From Chloroflexota bacterium (GTDB lineage Bacteria; Chloroflexota; Anaerolineae; Anaerolineales; Anaerolineaceae), in the NCBI GenBank assembly GCA_021372725.1, contig JAJFTV010000077.1:1-62819 (forward strand): a stretch of DNA of 62,819 bases, given 5' to 3'. The translations under genes and the position numbers were made by a program. Of the stretch, positions 1 to 10,300 are shown in pieces. The notes beneath the pieces were generated by a model, which did no database searches, was not told where the DNA came from, and worked only from the letters and a program-made list of their open reading frames with translations. The first letter of the stretch is position 1. Each line of letters starts with the position of its first letter.

Positions 1-884
1 ACCCATTCTGCATCACTGATGTTGACCAGCAGCAGCGTGAGAATCATCAACGGGAAGGGAGCCACCTGCAGCACCTGCGATGGAATCCCCGGCAGGCTTG
101 GCTGCAATACGAGGCCAAGCCACTGCAAAACCGAGAACAGGTAAGCACCAAAGGCTGCCCGCAACGGGTTCCAGCCGCCAAAGATGGTGATGGAAAGTGC
201 AATCCAGCCGATGCCGTCCAGCCCGGTTTGAATGCCCATCCAGCCGGCCTTAACATTCAGTGAGTAGGCCGGACCGGCCAGGCCGATGATGGCCCCGCCG
301 AGGATGGTGTACAGATAACGCAGGCGATTCACGTTGGCACCGCGTACGAAGGCTGCTGCCGGCCGCTCACCGATACCTTGTAGTACAAGCCCCGGGCGCG
401 TGCGATAGATCCACACCCAGGCTACGAAGATCAACAGGAAGCTGAGGTAAGTCATAATATCCTGATGGAAGAATAACTGTCCCAGGACAGGAATGTCTTT
501 CAGAACAGGGATGGCAACCGCAGTCAGGCGCGGGCCGGGAACGTTCATATAGGGGACGCCCAGGAAATAGGACAGATCTCGGCAGGCCAGTGCGAGCACA
601 AAGCCGATGGCTACCTGTGACTGGCGCAGGGTGATGCTGCCAAATGCTACCACCAGGGCCACCAGCGCTCCGATCAGGGCGCCAACGAGAAAACCTAATA
701 GCAGGCTGCCGCTCTCGTAGGCAGCGGCAAAACCGCCCATTGCCGAAAGCAGTATGGTTCCGTTCATCGACAGATTGATGAGGCCGGCCCGTTCGGTGAT
801 AGTTTCACCGATCACCGCGCACACCACCGGTGCGGCCGCCGTCAATACACCTGCCAAACCTGTTAAAAGAATAGTGGTATCCAA
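1..884 (-). CDS. ABC importer permease, second membrane subunit of the Bmp/Nup cluster (3' end outside window)
   Basis: This is an inner-membrane permease of the simple-sugar/nucleoside type (NupQ/YufQ-like, BPD_transp_2 family), likely the second half of the channel for the BMP lipoprotein at 3709-5025. The reading frame is open from 884 to the window edge (about 295 residues seen) and is almost wholly hydrophobic. It includes family-like stretches such as ITERAGLINLSMNG near residue 30. The start is taken as TTG at 884, because a TAGGAG ribosome site lies just upstream and the previous gene stops at 893. No ATG fits better. It is the last visible gene of a tight minus-strand operon. The family assignment is secure; the substrate (nucleoside or sugar-like) is inferred from the neighbours. 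Confidence 0.85.
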   Translation of the reverse strand, partial: MDTTILLTGLAGVLTAAAPVVCAVIGETITERAGLINLSMNGTILLSAMGGFAAAYESGSLLLGFLVGALIGALVALVVAFGSITLRQSQVAIGFVLALACRDLSYFLGVPYMNVPGPRLTAVAIPVLKDIPVLGQLFFHQDIMTYLSFLLIFVAWVWIYRTRPGLVLQGIGERPAAAFVRGANVNRLRYLYTILGGAIIGLAGPAYSLNVKAGWMGIQTGLDGIGWIALSITIFGGWNPLRAAFGAYLFSVLQWLGLVLQPSLPGIPSQVLQVAPFPLMILTLLLVNISDAEW

Positions 885-892
885 GTCGGCTC

Positions 893-1939
893 CTATTCGC
901 GGTTTAGACGTTCACCCAAACGCTGGCGGGCGCCTTCACCCAGCAAAACCAGCAATACCAGAAAGCTCTGCAACACACCCGAGAAGGACGAATCCAGCTT
1001 GTAGAGCAACTGCAACTGGATGCTGCCGGTATTCAGGGCAGCAAAGAAAAAGGCTACCGGGGCGGCCCAGATGGCCTGGTAATTGATCAGCATGGCCACC
1101 AGCAAGCCCAAAAAACCATAGCCGCTGGAAATATTGGGCAGCAGGCGGTGATAAACACCCGTCACCTGAATGGCTCCGGCCATGCCTACAAACGCTCCAC
1201 ACAACAGAAAGGCAAGCATGCTGTACTGCCAGGTGGGAACACCCAATAAATGAGCTGCTTTCATGTTCTTTCCCACTGCCTTCAGCCGCAGCCCGAAATG
1301 GGTGCCGCGCAGCAGGAAGTAGACCAGCACGATCACCAGAATAGACAGCCCCAATGACCAAAGACTCAGATTGCTGTCCGGCAAGGTTGGCAGCCACAGG
1401 GGTTGCTCAAAAGGCTGTGTGCCCGACATCGACCCCGTGCCAGGACGCTTCCATGGGCCAAAGACCAGATAAATGGTCAGGGCAGTGGATACAAAATTCA
1501 ATCCCAGCCCGCCGAATATCTCATTGACGCCGCCAAACGTCTTCAGCGCGCCGGCCAGTCCGGCCCATAACGCTCCACCCAAAATGCCGGCGATGATCCC
1601 GAGAAAGATGATCAGGCCGGGCGGAAGGCTGCTGTTCTGGAGCAGGCGCAAGGCCCAGGTGGTGAAGATGGCTCCCAGCGCCATCTGGCCTTCCACGCCG
1701 ATGTTCCATAGCCCGGCAGAAAAGGTGACCAGCACGCCGGCGGTGGTCAAAATGAGCGGCGACCAGGAGATGAGCAAACTTTCCAGGCTTTGTTCAGAGC
1801 CGAAGGCGCCGCGCAGAATGGCAGCGTAGGCCTCAAAGGGCGGTGCCCCTGCTGCAAGCAGAATAAGGGTGGTGATTAAAAATGCCGCCAGCAGGGAACC
1901 GACCTGAAAAGCGAGATTTACCCAGAATTTCTTTTTCAT
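893..1939 (-). CDS. ABC importer permease, first membrane subunit of the Bmp/Nup cluster
   Basis: A 348-residue membrane protein of the NupP/YufP branch of BPD_transp_2 permeases. It forms the transmembrane channel with the next gene. Hydrophobic segments run from about residue 8 to the C-terminus, with the family-typical GGVNEIFGGLGLNF segment near the middle and GLRLKAVGKN in a cytoplasmic loop. The start is set at ATG 1939, because that ATG overlaps the upstream ATPase stop as ATGA. A longer frame beginning at 1969 would overlap the ATPase by 34 bases. The overlap implies translational coupling. Length and composition are normal for the family. Confidence 0.88.
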   Translation of the reverse strand: MKKKFWVNLAFQVGSLLAAFLITTLILLAAGAPPFEAYAAILRGAFGSEQSLESLLISWSPLILTTAGVLVTFSAGLWNIGVEGQMALGAIFTTWALRLLQNSSLPPGLIIFLGIIAGILGGALWAGLAGALKTFGGVNEIFGGLGLNFVSTALTIYLVFGPWKRPGTGSMSGTQPFEQPLWLPTLPDSNLSLWSLGLSILVIVLVYFLLRGTHFGLRLKAVGKNMKAAHLLGVPTWQYSMLAFLLCGAFVGMAGAIQVTGVYHRLLPNISSGYGFLGLLVAMLINYQAIWAAPVAFFFAALNTGSIQLQLLYKLDSSFSGVLQSFLVLLVLLGEGARQRLGERLNRE

Positions 1940-3426
1940 GGTTGCTTCCCTGTCGCGGTTTCCGGCCAACCTTTTCCCCCGATTAACTGGCCCAGAGTTT
2001 CCGAGGTTAACCCGGCAGCTTCCAGGGGCTCGCTGACGCGTCCGCTGAAAAAGACCAGCACCCGGTCACTGTATTGCAGAATTTCTTCCAGATCCGAGGA
2101 AATAAAGATCACGGCGGTACCCCGCCGGCAGCGTTCCTTGAGCTTTGTCCAGATATAAATAGTGGATTCGATGTCCAGGCCGCGCGTGGGGTGTTCGAGC
2201 AGCAGCAGGATCAACGGGTCACGCATCATGGCCAGCAAGGTGCGCTGCTGGTTACCGCCCGAGAGTGCTTCCACCCGCGTGGATGGCAACCCGCGGATGT
2301 TGAAATCCTTTATGCGTTCCTGAGCCAGTTGGTGGCTGTGATCCCAATCGACAAAGAAGCCATTTTGGGGCTCTGCCAAAACAAAATGCTCGGCCAGGGT
2401 CAGTCCCGATACAAGGCCTTCTTCCAGGCGGGCAGCCGGCAGAAATGTTGCACCGTTTTTCTTGAAGGTGTGGTAGGAACGACCGGTCAGGTCTTTTCCA
2501 TGCAGGGTGATTTTTCCGCCAGTAGGGCGCACAAGCCCGGCAATCGAGCGCAGAAACAGCCCCTGGCCGCTGCCTTCCATGCCCGCCAAACCGATCACCT
2601 CGCCGCAGCAGACTTCCAGGGAGACCCCCCGAACTTTGAGACGATAATCTTCCACCGAGAAATTATTCAAGGTAAGGGCAGGCTGCTGACTGCTGCATGG
2701 ATCGGGACTGCCAGTGCCGACCACCTTGCCAAACATCTGCGTAACCAATTTTTGCGTATCATAGGGCGGGAGGGCTTCACCGGTCAGTTTGCCCTGTCGA
2801 AGAACTGCCACGCGGTGGCACAGACCTTCCACATCCTCGAGTTTGTGCGAGACAAACAGAACCGTTTTACCCTGTTCAGCCAGCAGTTTGAGTGCCTTGA
2901 AGAGCATCTCTTTTTGCGAGGCGCTGATGCCGGTGGTCGGTTCGTCAAAGATCAGCACGCGCGCCCCCAGCCACAGCAGGCGCAGGATTTCCAACTGCTG
3001 GCGCTCGCCAACCGTCAGGGAATCGACGTAAGCCTCGGGGTCGATGCTGAAACCGAATTGAGCAGCCAGGTCGTTGAAATCTTTGAGCGCGGCGGCACGG
3101 TTGGGGAAAAGGCCTCCTGAATGCCCCAGGATAAAATTATCGATGATGCGCATTGGCGGAAAGTCGAGCGGGTCCTGATGGAGCATGCCAATTCCCTGTC
3201 GAATGGCATCGGCGGGAGACTGGATGGAGACCGGCTTACCGTCGAGCAGGATCTGTCCGCGGTCGAGATGGATGAACCCGGACAGCACCTTCATGAGGGT
3301 GCTTTTACCGGCTCCATTTTCACCGAGAATGCCCTGGATAGTACCGGCAGGAATGGAAAGATTGATCCCAACATTGGCGTGGACCGCGCCGAAGGATTTA
3401 TGAATGTCCCTGAGTTCGACGTCCAT
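1936..3426 (-). CDS. ABC importer ATP-binding protein with duplicated NBDs (Nup/Rbs type)
   Basis: A 496-residue cytoplasmic ATPase with two fused nucleotide-binding domains, which energizes the nucleoside- or sugar-like importer. The first domain (about 1-240) has Walker A GENGAGKST, signature LTVGERQQLE and Walker B LIFDEPTTG. The second (about 255-490) has a degenerate Walker A (GMEGSGQG), an intact signature LSGGNQQR and a Walker B ending LLLLEHPTRGLD, where the catalytic Glu position is His. Degeneration of the second site is common in the nucleoside-type branch, so this supports that branch over ribose transporters. It follows the lipoprotein gene after a hairpin-rich 282-base spacer and is coupled to the downstream permease by an ATGA overlap. 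Confidence 0.9.
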   Translation of the reverse strand: MDVELRDIHKSFGAVHANVGINLSIPAGTIQGILGENGAGKSTLMKVLSGFIHLDRGQILLDGKPVSIQSPADAIRQGIGMLHQDPLDFPPMRIIDNFILGHSGGLFPNRAAALKDFNDLAAQFGFSIDPEAYVDSLTVGERQQLEILRLLWLGARVLIFDEPTTGISASQKEMLFKALKLLAEQGKTVLFVSHKLEDVEGLCHRVAVLRQGKLTGEALPPYDTQKLVTQMFGKVVGTGSPDPCSSQQPALTLNNFSVEDYRLKVRGVSLEVCCGEVIGLAGMEGSGQGLFLRSIAGLVRPTGGKITLHGKDLTGRSYHTFKKNGATFLPAARLEEGLVSGLTLAEHFVLAEPQNGFFVDWDHSHQLAQERIKDFNIRGLPSTRVEALSGGNQQRTLLAMMRDPLILLLLEHPTRGLDIESTIYIWTKLKERCRRGTAVIFISSDLEEILQYSDRVLVFFSGRVSEPLEAAGLTSETLGQLIGGKGWPETATGKQP

Positions 3427-3542
3427 GAAGCCTTTCGAGAGAAAGAAAAGGGATAAATTTATGAGTAATTATAACGGCTGACATGATCGGATGGTATATC
3501 CATTTGTTGATACCCTTTACCCATTTGCCCCTGCATTTGTAT

Positions 3543-3587
3543 CTCTGGGGTTTTGTGAGTCGTTTTACAACTCACAAAACCCCAGAG
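3543..3587 (-). terminator. Perfect 18-bp stem hairpin between bmp lipoprotein and ATPase genes
   Basis: Arms 3543-3560 and 3570-3587 are perfectly complementary over 18 bp with a 9-base loop. No long U-tract follows on the minus transcript. It lies between the substrate-binding lipoprotein and the ATPase gene, where a partial terminator or mRNA-stabilizing hairpin would raise the lipoprotein relative to the membrane complex. That function is inferred. Confidence 0.6.
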
Positions 3588-3620
3588 GTGATCCCCCTTT
3601 CCAGGGGACAGGGGGTTGGG
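3588..3620. repeat. GC-rich CCCAACCCCC-type intergenic repeat, copy 1
   Basis: Read on the minus strand this is CCCAACCCCC, then CCCCT, GGAAA and GGGGGA. The order and content resemble the stretches at 53529-53577 and, less clearly, 30940-30980. Short C-rich/G-rich intergenic units of this kind are a dispersed family in this genome. No gene is encoded. Confidence 0.4.
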
Positions 3621-3648
3621 TATAAAGATATATTTCAAAGCAGGAAAG

Positions 3649-3688
3649 CTCCACGCAATGGCATGAATTTATGCGCCATTGCGTGGAG
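3649..3688 (-). terminator. Hairpin immediately downstream of the bmp lipoprotein gene
   Basis: Arms 3649-3662 (CTCCACGCAATGGC) and 3675-3688 are perfectly complementary over 14 bp. The hairpin starts 20 bases past the lipoprotein stop codon on the minus strand and is followed by a moderately T-rich stretch (CTTTCCTGCTTTG). It is a plausible leaky terminator or 3' stabilizer that separates the lipoprotein from the downstream transporter genes. Confidence 0.6.
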
Positions 3689-3708
3689 ACTCTTCTCAAG
3701 GCAGAACC

Positions 3709-5025
3709 TTACTCGGAAACGCTTTGCCCTTCCATACCTTCCAGCAATTGCTTCAGATACCAGACTTCCTGGTCGGTGGCGACCTGTCCGTCGGCAAGAT
3801 ATTCAGTGCTGTCCTGCAGGTTGATGGGGCCGGTCCAGAGGTTCAGTCCGCCTGCCAGTTCATCGATGAAGGCATCGAGCGTGGTGGTGGCTTCTTCAGA
3901 GAGGGCAGGGCCGGTGACGAAACCGACTGCGCTGGTGTTGGGGTTGTTGATGTCACCCCAATCGGGCGCCAGCCATTGGAAACTGGTGGCAAAAGTGCCG
4001 TCAATCGAGGCCTGGATGGTCTCCAGATAGGACGGACCCCAGTTGAAATAGGGGGTACCCAGACAGATCTCGGGGGCTGTATCGCAGGCGCCCTTGAAAT
4101 CATAGGGGATAGCCCAAACCGCCTGTCCGGCATCCGCGAGGCGTTTGGCTTCGGTCATAGCCTCGGTGGTGTCGATACCCGAGATCACCACGTCATAGCC
4201 GCTGTTGTAGAAATCATCGGCAACCTGGGTGGGATCGGAGGATACGCCGGGGATGTAGAACCAGAAACCAATCCAGGTGACTTTGAACTGCAATTCAGCG
4301 GGATCCTTGCCGGCTTGCTCCCAGCAGTATTTTGCACCGAGGTAGGCCGAGGAGGCCAGACGGCGGGTTTCGTCGTTGATCAATGGCCCAAGGTAACCGA
4401 TCTTGCCGGTTTGCGAGGTAAGGGCGGCTGCGCAGCCGGCCATCATCTTGCCGTATTCCATACGGCCCATGATGTTGACCATATTGTCCATCGGGATATA
4501 GGCTTCACCTTCAGCCCAAACCTGGTCGCCGGAGGCCATGATGACATCAATTTCAGGGTGAGCCTGGGTAAAGATGGTTGCTTCATCTTTCATGTCATCC
4601 GAGTTAAAGATGACCAGTTTGGCTCCCTGGGAAACCAGTTGTTCTGCCAGTTGTGAGGTGGTGGTGCCAGGGTAAGCGGGTGAACCGGAGTAGACATTTT
4701 CAAGGTAGATCATTTTTGTGCCGGGGATGTTCTGTTCGACATACAGACCGGCTTCGTAATGTGCCTGGCTCCAGCCATGATCGTTGGCCGCACCGACCAG
4801 CAGCATACCAAAGATAAATTCTTCTGCCACAGGTGCTACGGTGGGAGCTTCAGTGGGGACTTCCGTCGCAGGGGCCTCGGTGGGGGCTTCGGTTGCAGGT
4901 ACTTCAGTCGCCTCTTCAACTGTTGGGACTTCCGTTGGGGCAGTCGTTGCGGGGGTGCCGCAGGCTGACAGCGCCAGAGCAAATACAATGGTGAGCGCCA
5001 AAAGGCTCAGAATGCTTTTACGCAT
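3709..5025 (-). CDS. BMP-family substrate-binding lipoprotein of ABC importer
   Basis: A 438-residue extracytoplasmic lipoprotein of the BMP (basic membrane protein, BmpA/Med) family. It captures the substrate, probably a nucleoside, for the importer encoded downstream. The signal peptide ends in the lipobox LSAC with Cys22 as the lipidation site. Residues 25-68 form a Pro/Thr/Glu/Ala-rich linker (repeated TEAP/TEVP), typical of Anaerolineae lipoproteins. The BMP fold follows, beginning FIFGMLLVGAANDHGWSQAHY. The start is supported by AGGAGG eight bases upstream. It is the first gene of the operon, followed by two hairpins and then the ATPase and permeases. Confidence 0.9.
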   Translation of the reverse strand: MRKSILSLLALTIVFALALSACGTPATTAPTEVPTVEEATEVPATEAPTEAPATEVPTEAPTVAPVAEEFIFGMLLVGAANDHGWSQAHYEAGLYVEQNIPGTKMIYLENVYSGSPAYPGTTTSQLAEQLVSQGAKLVIFNSDDMKDEATIFTQAHPEIDVIMASGDQVWAEGEAYIPMDNMVNIMGRMEYGKMMAGCAAALTSQTGKIGYLGPLINDETRRLASSAYLGAKYCWEQAGKDPAELQFKVTWIGFWFYIPGVSSDPTQVADDFYNSGYDVVISGIDTTEAMTEAKRLADAGQAVWAIPYDFKGACDTAPEICLGTPYFNWGPSYLETIQASIDGTFATSFQWLAPDWGDINNPNTSAVGFVTGPALSEEATTTLDAFIDELAGGLNLWTGPINLQDSTEYLADGQVATDQEVWYLKQLLEGMEGQSVSE

Positions 5026-5235
5026 TTCAATTCCTCCTCAAATATAAAATGGATTGGCGTTTTGAACAGACAGACTCACCGTGCAGCGCTATATCACATT
5101 TCTCTTCTGCTTGCTGCGGGTTTGGTGAGCTTGTCTATACAGTTATCTATTCTATCACGCCTTTTTTCCGAATGAGTAATTAATATTTGACAATATTTTC
5201 CCGGAAATTTACCTTATGCAGAAATATTCTTCTTC

Positions 5236-6192
5236 CTAGCCGTTTCTTTCGCGGGGATTGATGGCGCTGTTCAACTCGTCTCCCAGCAGGTTCCAGGCGA
5301 AACCAAATGCGATAATGGCCAATGTGACCGGCAGGTAAACCCACCAGTGGGTGAGCAGACTGCCGCCCGGGCCAATGATCCAGTCCTTGCCTTCCTCCAG
5401 CAGAGATGCCCACGCTGAACCCTCATCCAGTCCAATAAAGGTGAAGGTAGCCTGCAAGACGACCAGCGAGCCTATGCCCTTGGTCGCCCAGACCACAACC
5501 GGCGTCAGAGAATTCGGGATCAGATGCCGCAGGATGATGCGCCTGTTCCTGGCTCCCAGCGAGCGGGCGGCCACGATGAACTCGGTATTTTTCAAACGCA
5601 ATATTTGATCGTTGACCAGGCGGGCATAGGGTATCCACGTCAGCAGGATGACTGCCAGGGTAAATGGCCCCACCTGCTCGAAAAGATTATATAAGAACCG
5701 TATAAAAGAGGAACTCTCTTCTGCAGCAGCCTGTACCGCCGGATTCCCCGGGGATATTCTCATCAATAAAAATCTGGAAAACATAAACATAAACGGGATG
5801 GCAGCCATCAATGGAAAGGCCAGCAGCGCATTGGTGATGCGGGTAAACAGACGGTTTAACAGGCCACCCAGATATGCGCATACTGCACCAATGGCGGTAC
5901 CGAAAAGCGCCGTGACCAGCGTAACGCCGATGCCAAAACCCAAAGCCTGGCGCGTGCCCCAGACCAGCGTGTAAAAGATGTCAAACTGGTGCGGGGTTGT
6001 GCCCAACCGCACAGCAGGGCTGGGCGGATGAGGAACAGGATCTCTACTGGAGCCGATCACTTTCATCGAGCCGGGGTTAGCCGGATCTTCCGCCGGTGCG
6101 AGGGATGGAGCGAAAAGTGCCACACATCCGATGACCGCGACCATGAGAATCGCTGCCCATGTCTGCCAGCGCCGGGGTAGAATTGCAGCCAT
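5236..6192 (-). CDS. Dipeptide/oligopeptide-type ABC permease (DppC/OppC family)
   Basis: A 318-residue inner-membrane permease, second of a DppB-DppC-like pair. The N-terminal segment (about 10-30) is one membrane helix, followed by an extracytoplasmic stretch and the BPD_transp_1 core. The cytoplasmic EAA loop reads FIVAARSLGARNRRIILRH, the ATPase-docking motif. The upstream stop and this ATG overlap as TGATG, and GGAGGAGG lies at proper spacing. GTG at 6195 is an alternative start one codon earlier. No binding protein or ATPase gene is adjacent in the window, so the substrate is unknown; it could serve peptides, nickel or oligosaccharides. Confidence 0.88.
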   Translation of the reverse strand: MAAILPRRWQTWAAILMVAVIGCVALFAPSLAPAEDPANPGSMKVIGSSRDPVPHPPSPAVRLGTTPHQFDIFYTLVWGTRQALGFGIGVTLVTALFGTAIGAVCAYLGGLLNRLFTRITNALLAFPLMAAIPFMFMFSRFLLMRISPGNPAVQAAAEESSSFIRFLYNLFEQVGPFTLAVILLTWIPYARLVNDQILRLKNTEFIVAARSLGARNRRIILRHLIPNSLTPVVVWATKGIGSLVVLQATFTFIGLDEGSAWASLLEEGKDWIIGPGGSLLTHWWVYLPVTLAIIAFGFAWNLLGDELNSAINPRERNG

Positions 6193-7247
6193 CACAGCAC
6201 CTCCTCCCGGATGCGGGGATCAACAATCGCCTTGATCAAATCGAAAATAAAGATCAACGCCAATGTCAGAATGAGGTTAAAGGCGATAAACCCCAGCACA
6301 GCAAATCCGTCCGGAACGCTTGTAAGGCTGCTGATCAATTGCGACATCCCTTCGTAATTGAAAATTAATTCCACCACGAACAATTCGGTCGTCAATGAGG
6401 CGGCCGTAAGGCTGCCGGCCGTCATCACCGGCGATAGACAATTAAGGAAAATGTGCCGCCAGGTCACACGGTTTCTATTCAAGCCGCGGGCATAGGCGGC
6501 GGTCACATAATCTTTTTTCTCCTCATCAATGACCGCCGCGCGGGTAATGCGTGCGAGAGTTGCCCACTGCAGAAGGCCTAGCGAGAAAGCAGGAAGAAAC
6601 AGGTGCCGGAGAGCATCCAGGCTGATGTCGGGGCGTCCATTCAGGAGTCCATCGATGGTCATGAAGCCGGTGAAGGGATGAAAGGCTGCTGTTTTTACAT
6701 AGAGCGCGTTAAGAAGGCTCAACCGGTTGGGAGCAAACCAGCCCAGTGCAATATAAAATACAGCCAGAAAAATAAACGCCAGGATGAAAAGCGGTATGGA
6801 ATTAGCCACGGACGCCGTAATGCGAATGAGATGATCTAGGAAGCTGTCCTTTTTCCGACCGGCGGCAACACCGGCCAGGATACCAAACGGGATGAAGAAA
6901 AACAGAGCCGACAGTAACAATTCGATCGATGCCGGGGCATAACGGACGATCACCTCATGGACATTTGAATTGTAGACCGGGCTGTATCCCCAATCTCCCT
7001 TCATCAGGCCGAGAAGCCAGCGTCCATATTGAAGATAGAACGGTTCTTCGAAATGATGGTCCTCGATGATCTGTTCGATCAGCCTTTCGATGGTCTCGGG
7101 GTTGCGGGTATTTGGACTGAGGTAAAGGCTGGCACGCTCCCTGGAAGTGTAAAGCAGCAGGCTCGCAAAGACAATAGCTGTGATCCCGACAAAACTGAGA
7201 AGAAGTGTGAGCAGTTGTTTCAGAGCATACTTCAGAAAGTTGACCAT
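6192..7247 (-). CDS. Dipeptide/oligopeptide-type ABC permease (DppB/OppB family)
   Basis: A 351-residue inner-membrane permease of the DppB/OppB family and partner of the overlapping gene downstream. A first helix (about 9-31) is followed by an extracytoplasmic segment and four or five further helices. The EAA loop YVTAAYARGLNRNRVTWRH is the conserved ATPase contact. The gene is divergent from the polymerase gene at 7397 across a 149-base spacer. The lack of an adjacent binding lipoprotein is unusual for this family, which normally sits in five-gene operons; the missing parts may be elsewhere in the genome. Confidence 0.88.
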   Translation of the reverse strand: MVNFLKYALKQLLTLLLSFVGITAIVFASLLLYTSRERASLYLSPNTRNPETIERLIEQIIEDHHFEEPFYLQYGRWLLGLMKGDWGYSPVYNSNVHEVIVRYAPASIELLLSALFFFIPFGILAGVAAGRKKDSFLDHLIRITASVANSIPLFILAFIFLAVFYIALGWFAPNRLSLLNALYVKTAAFHPFTGFMTIDGLLNGRPDISLDALRHLFLPAFSLGLLQWATLARITRAAVIDEEKKDYVTAAYARGLNRNRVTWRHIFLNCLSPVMTAGSLTAASLTTELFVVELIFNYEGMSQLISSLTSVPDGFAVLGFIAFNLILTLALIFIFDLIKAIVDPRIREEVL

Positions 7248-7396
7248 CCAAACCCCGGTGAGGAAGTGACAATTTTGATTACAGAGACAACCTGTTTTCC
7301 ATTATACAATAACCAGAACACACCGTCAGTTGTAGGGTATGCAGTAATCCCTGTCGCTGCCTCCTGCTATAATCATTAACGATACAAGAGAAACCT

Positions 7397-10300
7397 ATGT
7401 TCTCGCATCTGCACACCCATTCGTACTTCTCCCTGCTGGCAGGGACCCCTTCTCCGGCGCAGTTGGTGGAACGTGCTGCCTGGCTGGGAATGCCCGCCCT
7501 GGCCATAACCGATCACGACAGGTTGACCGGAGCGATTGAATTTTATGATGCCTGCACAGCAGCCGGTATTCAACCCATCATTGGTCTGGAATTGAATGTA
7601 AATCTGTCTGACGGCCAGAAATCTGCCGGACTGGTTTTTCTTGCCGAAGACCTGTCTGGCTGGGGTAGTTTGTGTCGCCTGAGCAGTTGTCTTTTGGACA
7701 GCGAAAACACACCCGTTGAAGAAGGGATCCCTTTAGCGGCACTGGAACAAAATTCCCGTGGACTGATCTGCCTGACGGGTTCCGGCGGCTGGTTACGGAA
7801 GCCGGCCGGGCGAGGTGATCCGCCGGGATCGGACGGAGTGTCGGAGTGTCTTGGCAGGTTGAAGGAAATTTTCCCCGACCGTCTGTATGTGGAGCTGCAA
7901 GCTTTCCAGCCCAATTTGCCTGGGTTAACCAACCTGGCTGGACTGGCCCGACGCGCCGGTTTACCGGTGGTCGGAACCGGTAGCGTATATTACCTTGATG
8001 CGGGCCAGGATCACCTGCAGCAACTGGTCAGCGCAATCCGCCTGAATACCACGCTGGAAAGTTTGCCAGCAGGTGTCGCCGCACCGCCGGGGTCTTACTT
8101 TGTCGAGCCGGAAGAGATGTCCAGGCGATTCGACCATTTCCCGACCGCACTGGAAGCGATTGATGAAATCCGCAGCCGCTGTAAGCTGGAACTGCCCTTG
8201 GGAAAACAACAGTATCCGCGCATCGCCATTCCGGATGGAAAGACTCCGGATGAAGCGTTGCGCGAAAAAGCTTTTGCGGGTGCTTTACGACTGTATGGCG
8301 AGATCACGCAGGAGATACGGGAGCGGTTGGATTACGAATTGGTGGCCATCGGGAGGAGCGGGTATGCCAGCCTGTTTTTGATCATGGAAGAGGTTATCCA
8401 GTATGCGCGGCAGGCCGATGTGCCGTATAGTTCGCGCGGATCAGCAGGGAGCTCACTGACGGCACACTGCCTGGGGATTACATCTCCCGACCCTTTACGG
8501 CTGGATCTGTATTTTGAACGTTTTCTTAACCCGGAGCGTCAATCGCCGCCGGATATCGATACCGATCTGTGTTCCAAACGCCGTGAGCAGGTAATCCGGC
8601 ACGTTTATGAACACTATGGAACGGAGCAGGTAGCCATGGTGGCTACTGTCAACCGCTTCCGGCCGCGCTCGGCACTTCGTGAAGCGGCCAAGGCAAACGG
8701 TCTCTCGCAGAGCGAAATTTCCCAACTGGCCAGGCTGCTGCCGGGCAGGTGGGGGCCGCCGCGTACGGAAGGGGAGGGGGAGGAACCGGTTGAGCCCAAC
8801 CCGTTCGAGACGATACTGGAAAGGTTTTCAGCACCGCATTACCGGCAGATCATCGAAGACGCCGGGATGTTGCTGGGGCTCCCGGATCATTTGTCGGTTC
8901 ATCCGGGCGGTGTGGTGATATCACCGGGTCCGATGCACGATATTGCTCCCACGCAAACAGCAGGAAAGGGCATCCGCATTGTGCAGTTTGACCTTGAGCA
9001 AGTGGAGCGGCTGGGGCTGGTGAAGATGGATCTGCTGGGAACGCGCGGCCTGTCGGTATTAGGGGATGTTGCAGATGCACTGCGTATAGCCAATTATACA
9101 ACCCAAAAACGGCTCATCTTTCTCGAAACCATCCCAAACAAAGACAAAACCGTTTCCAATTTAATCCGCTCCGGCCAGACAGTGGGGTGTTTCGGCATTG
9201 AGAGCCCCGGTATGCAGCGCACGCTGCGCGAGATACAGGCAGACAAACTGGACGATTTAATGGTTGCATTGTCATTATACCGGCCGGGCCCAATGACCGG
9301 CGGGCTGAAGGATGCCTTCGTCAACCGGCATCTGGGAAAGGAGCCTGTTAAACATCTGCACCCGGCTCTCAGCAGCCTGCTGGCTGATACATACGGTGTC
9401 ATCCTTTACCAGGAGCAGGTGTTGCGGATCGCCCACGAACTGGGCGGGTTTACGCTGGCTGAAGCGGACCTGCTGCGGCGTGCCATGAGCCACTTTGACC
9501 CCGGGGATAAGATGAAAACGCTGCGAGAGCGGTTTGTACAGGGAGCCGAAAAACGGCACGGTGTGCCACCCGAAACCGGGGCACGCATCTGGGAGATGAT
9601 GGCCGCTTTTGCGGGGTATGGCTTTCCCAAGGCACATGCGGCCTCGTATGCCCAGGTTGCCTGGCGCTCCGCATACTGCAAGGTGCATTACCCGGCCGAA
9701 TTTCTGGCGGCAGTTCTGGCAAACTGGGGCGGATATTACAGCCAGGATGTGTACCTGCTGGAAGCCCGCCGGATGGGGCTGAAGGTACGCGGACCGCACA
9801 TCAACCATTCCGGGAGCCAGTTCAGCGCAGTTTACCTGGAGGGCAAGCCGGTGCTGTTTATGGGGCTGGATCAGGTGCGCGAACTGACCCGGGCCACGCA
9901 ACAGCGCATCATTAATGAAAGACCCTTCCGGTCGTTTGGTGACTTTATGGCACGCGCCGCACCCCGCCCGAAGGAAGCAGATCACCTTATCCGGGTGGGC
10001 GCACTGGACGGGCTGGGCAATATTCCTGCCTTGCTGAAGCAGATCCATACCGGCAGCCGGCGGGCAGGCCAGATGGGGCTTTTTTCGGATGGGGAACAGG
10101 AGAGCTTCAACAGCGGCGACTGGAGTCCGGAAGAAAAGGCCGCCGCCCAGCAAGAGCTGCTGGGGGTGACGGTGGAAATGCATCCCCTTGAGTTGATCCA
10201 AAATAAGTTGAAGCGCCTGGGCGTGGTTCCCATTGCAGAAGCCAGGGAACAGATGGGAAAAACATTGCGCATAGCTGGGCAACGCCAGAGCTGGAGGCGG

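Noticed and set aside
2074..3120. 348-residue open frame antisense to the ABC ATPase gene
   Set aside because: The minus strand has clear Walker and signature motifs; the plus frame has no domain or start signal.
3679..4656. 325-residue open frame antisense to the BMP lipoprotein
   Set aside because: The minus strand encodes a complete lipoprotein; the plus frame is composition-driven.
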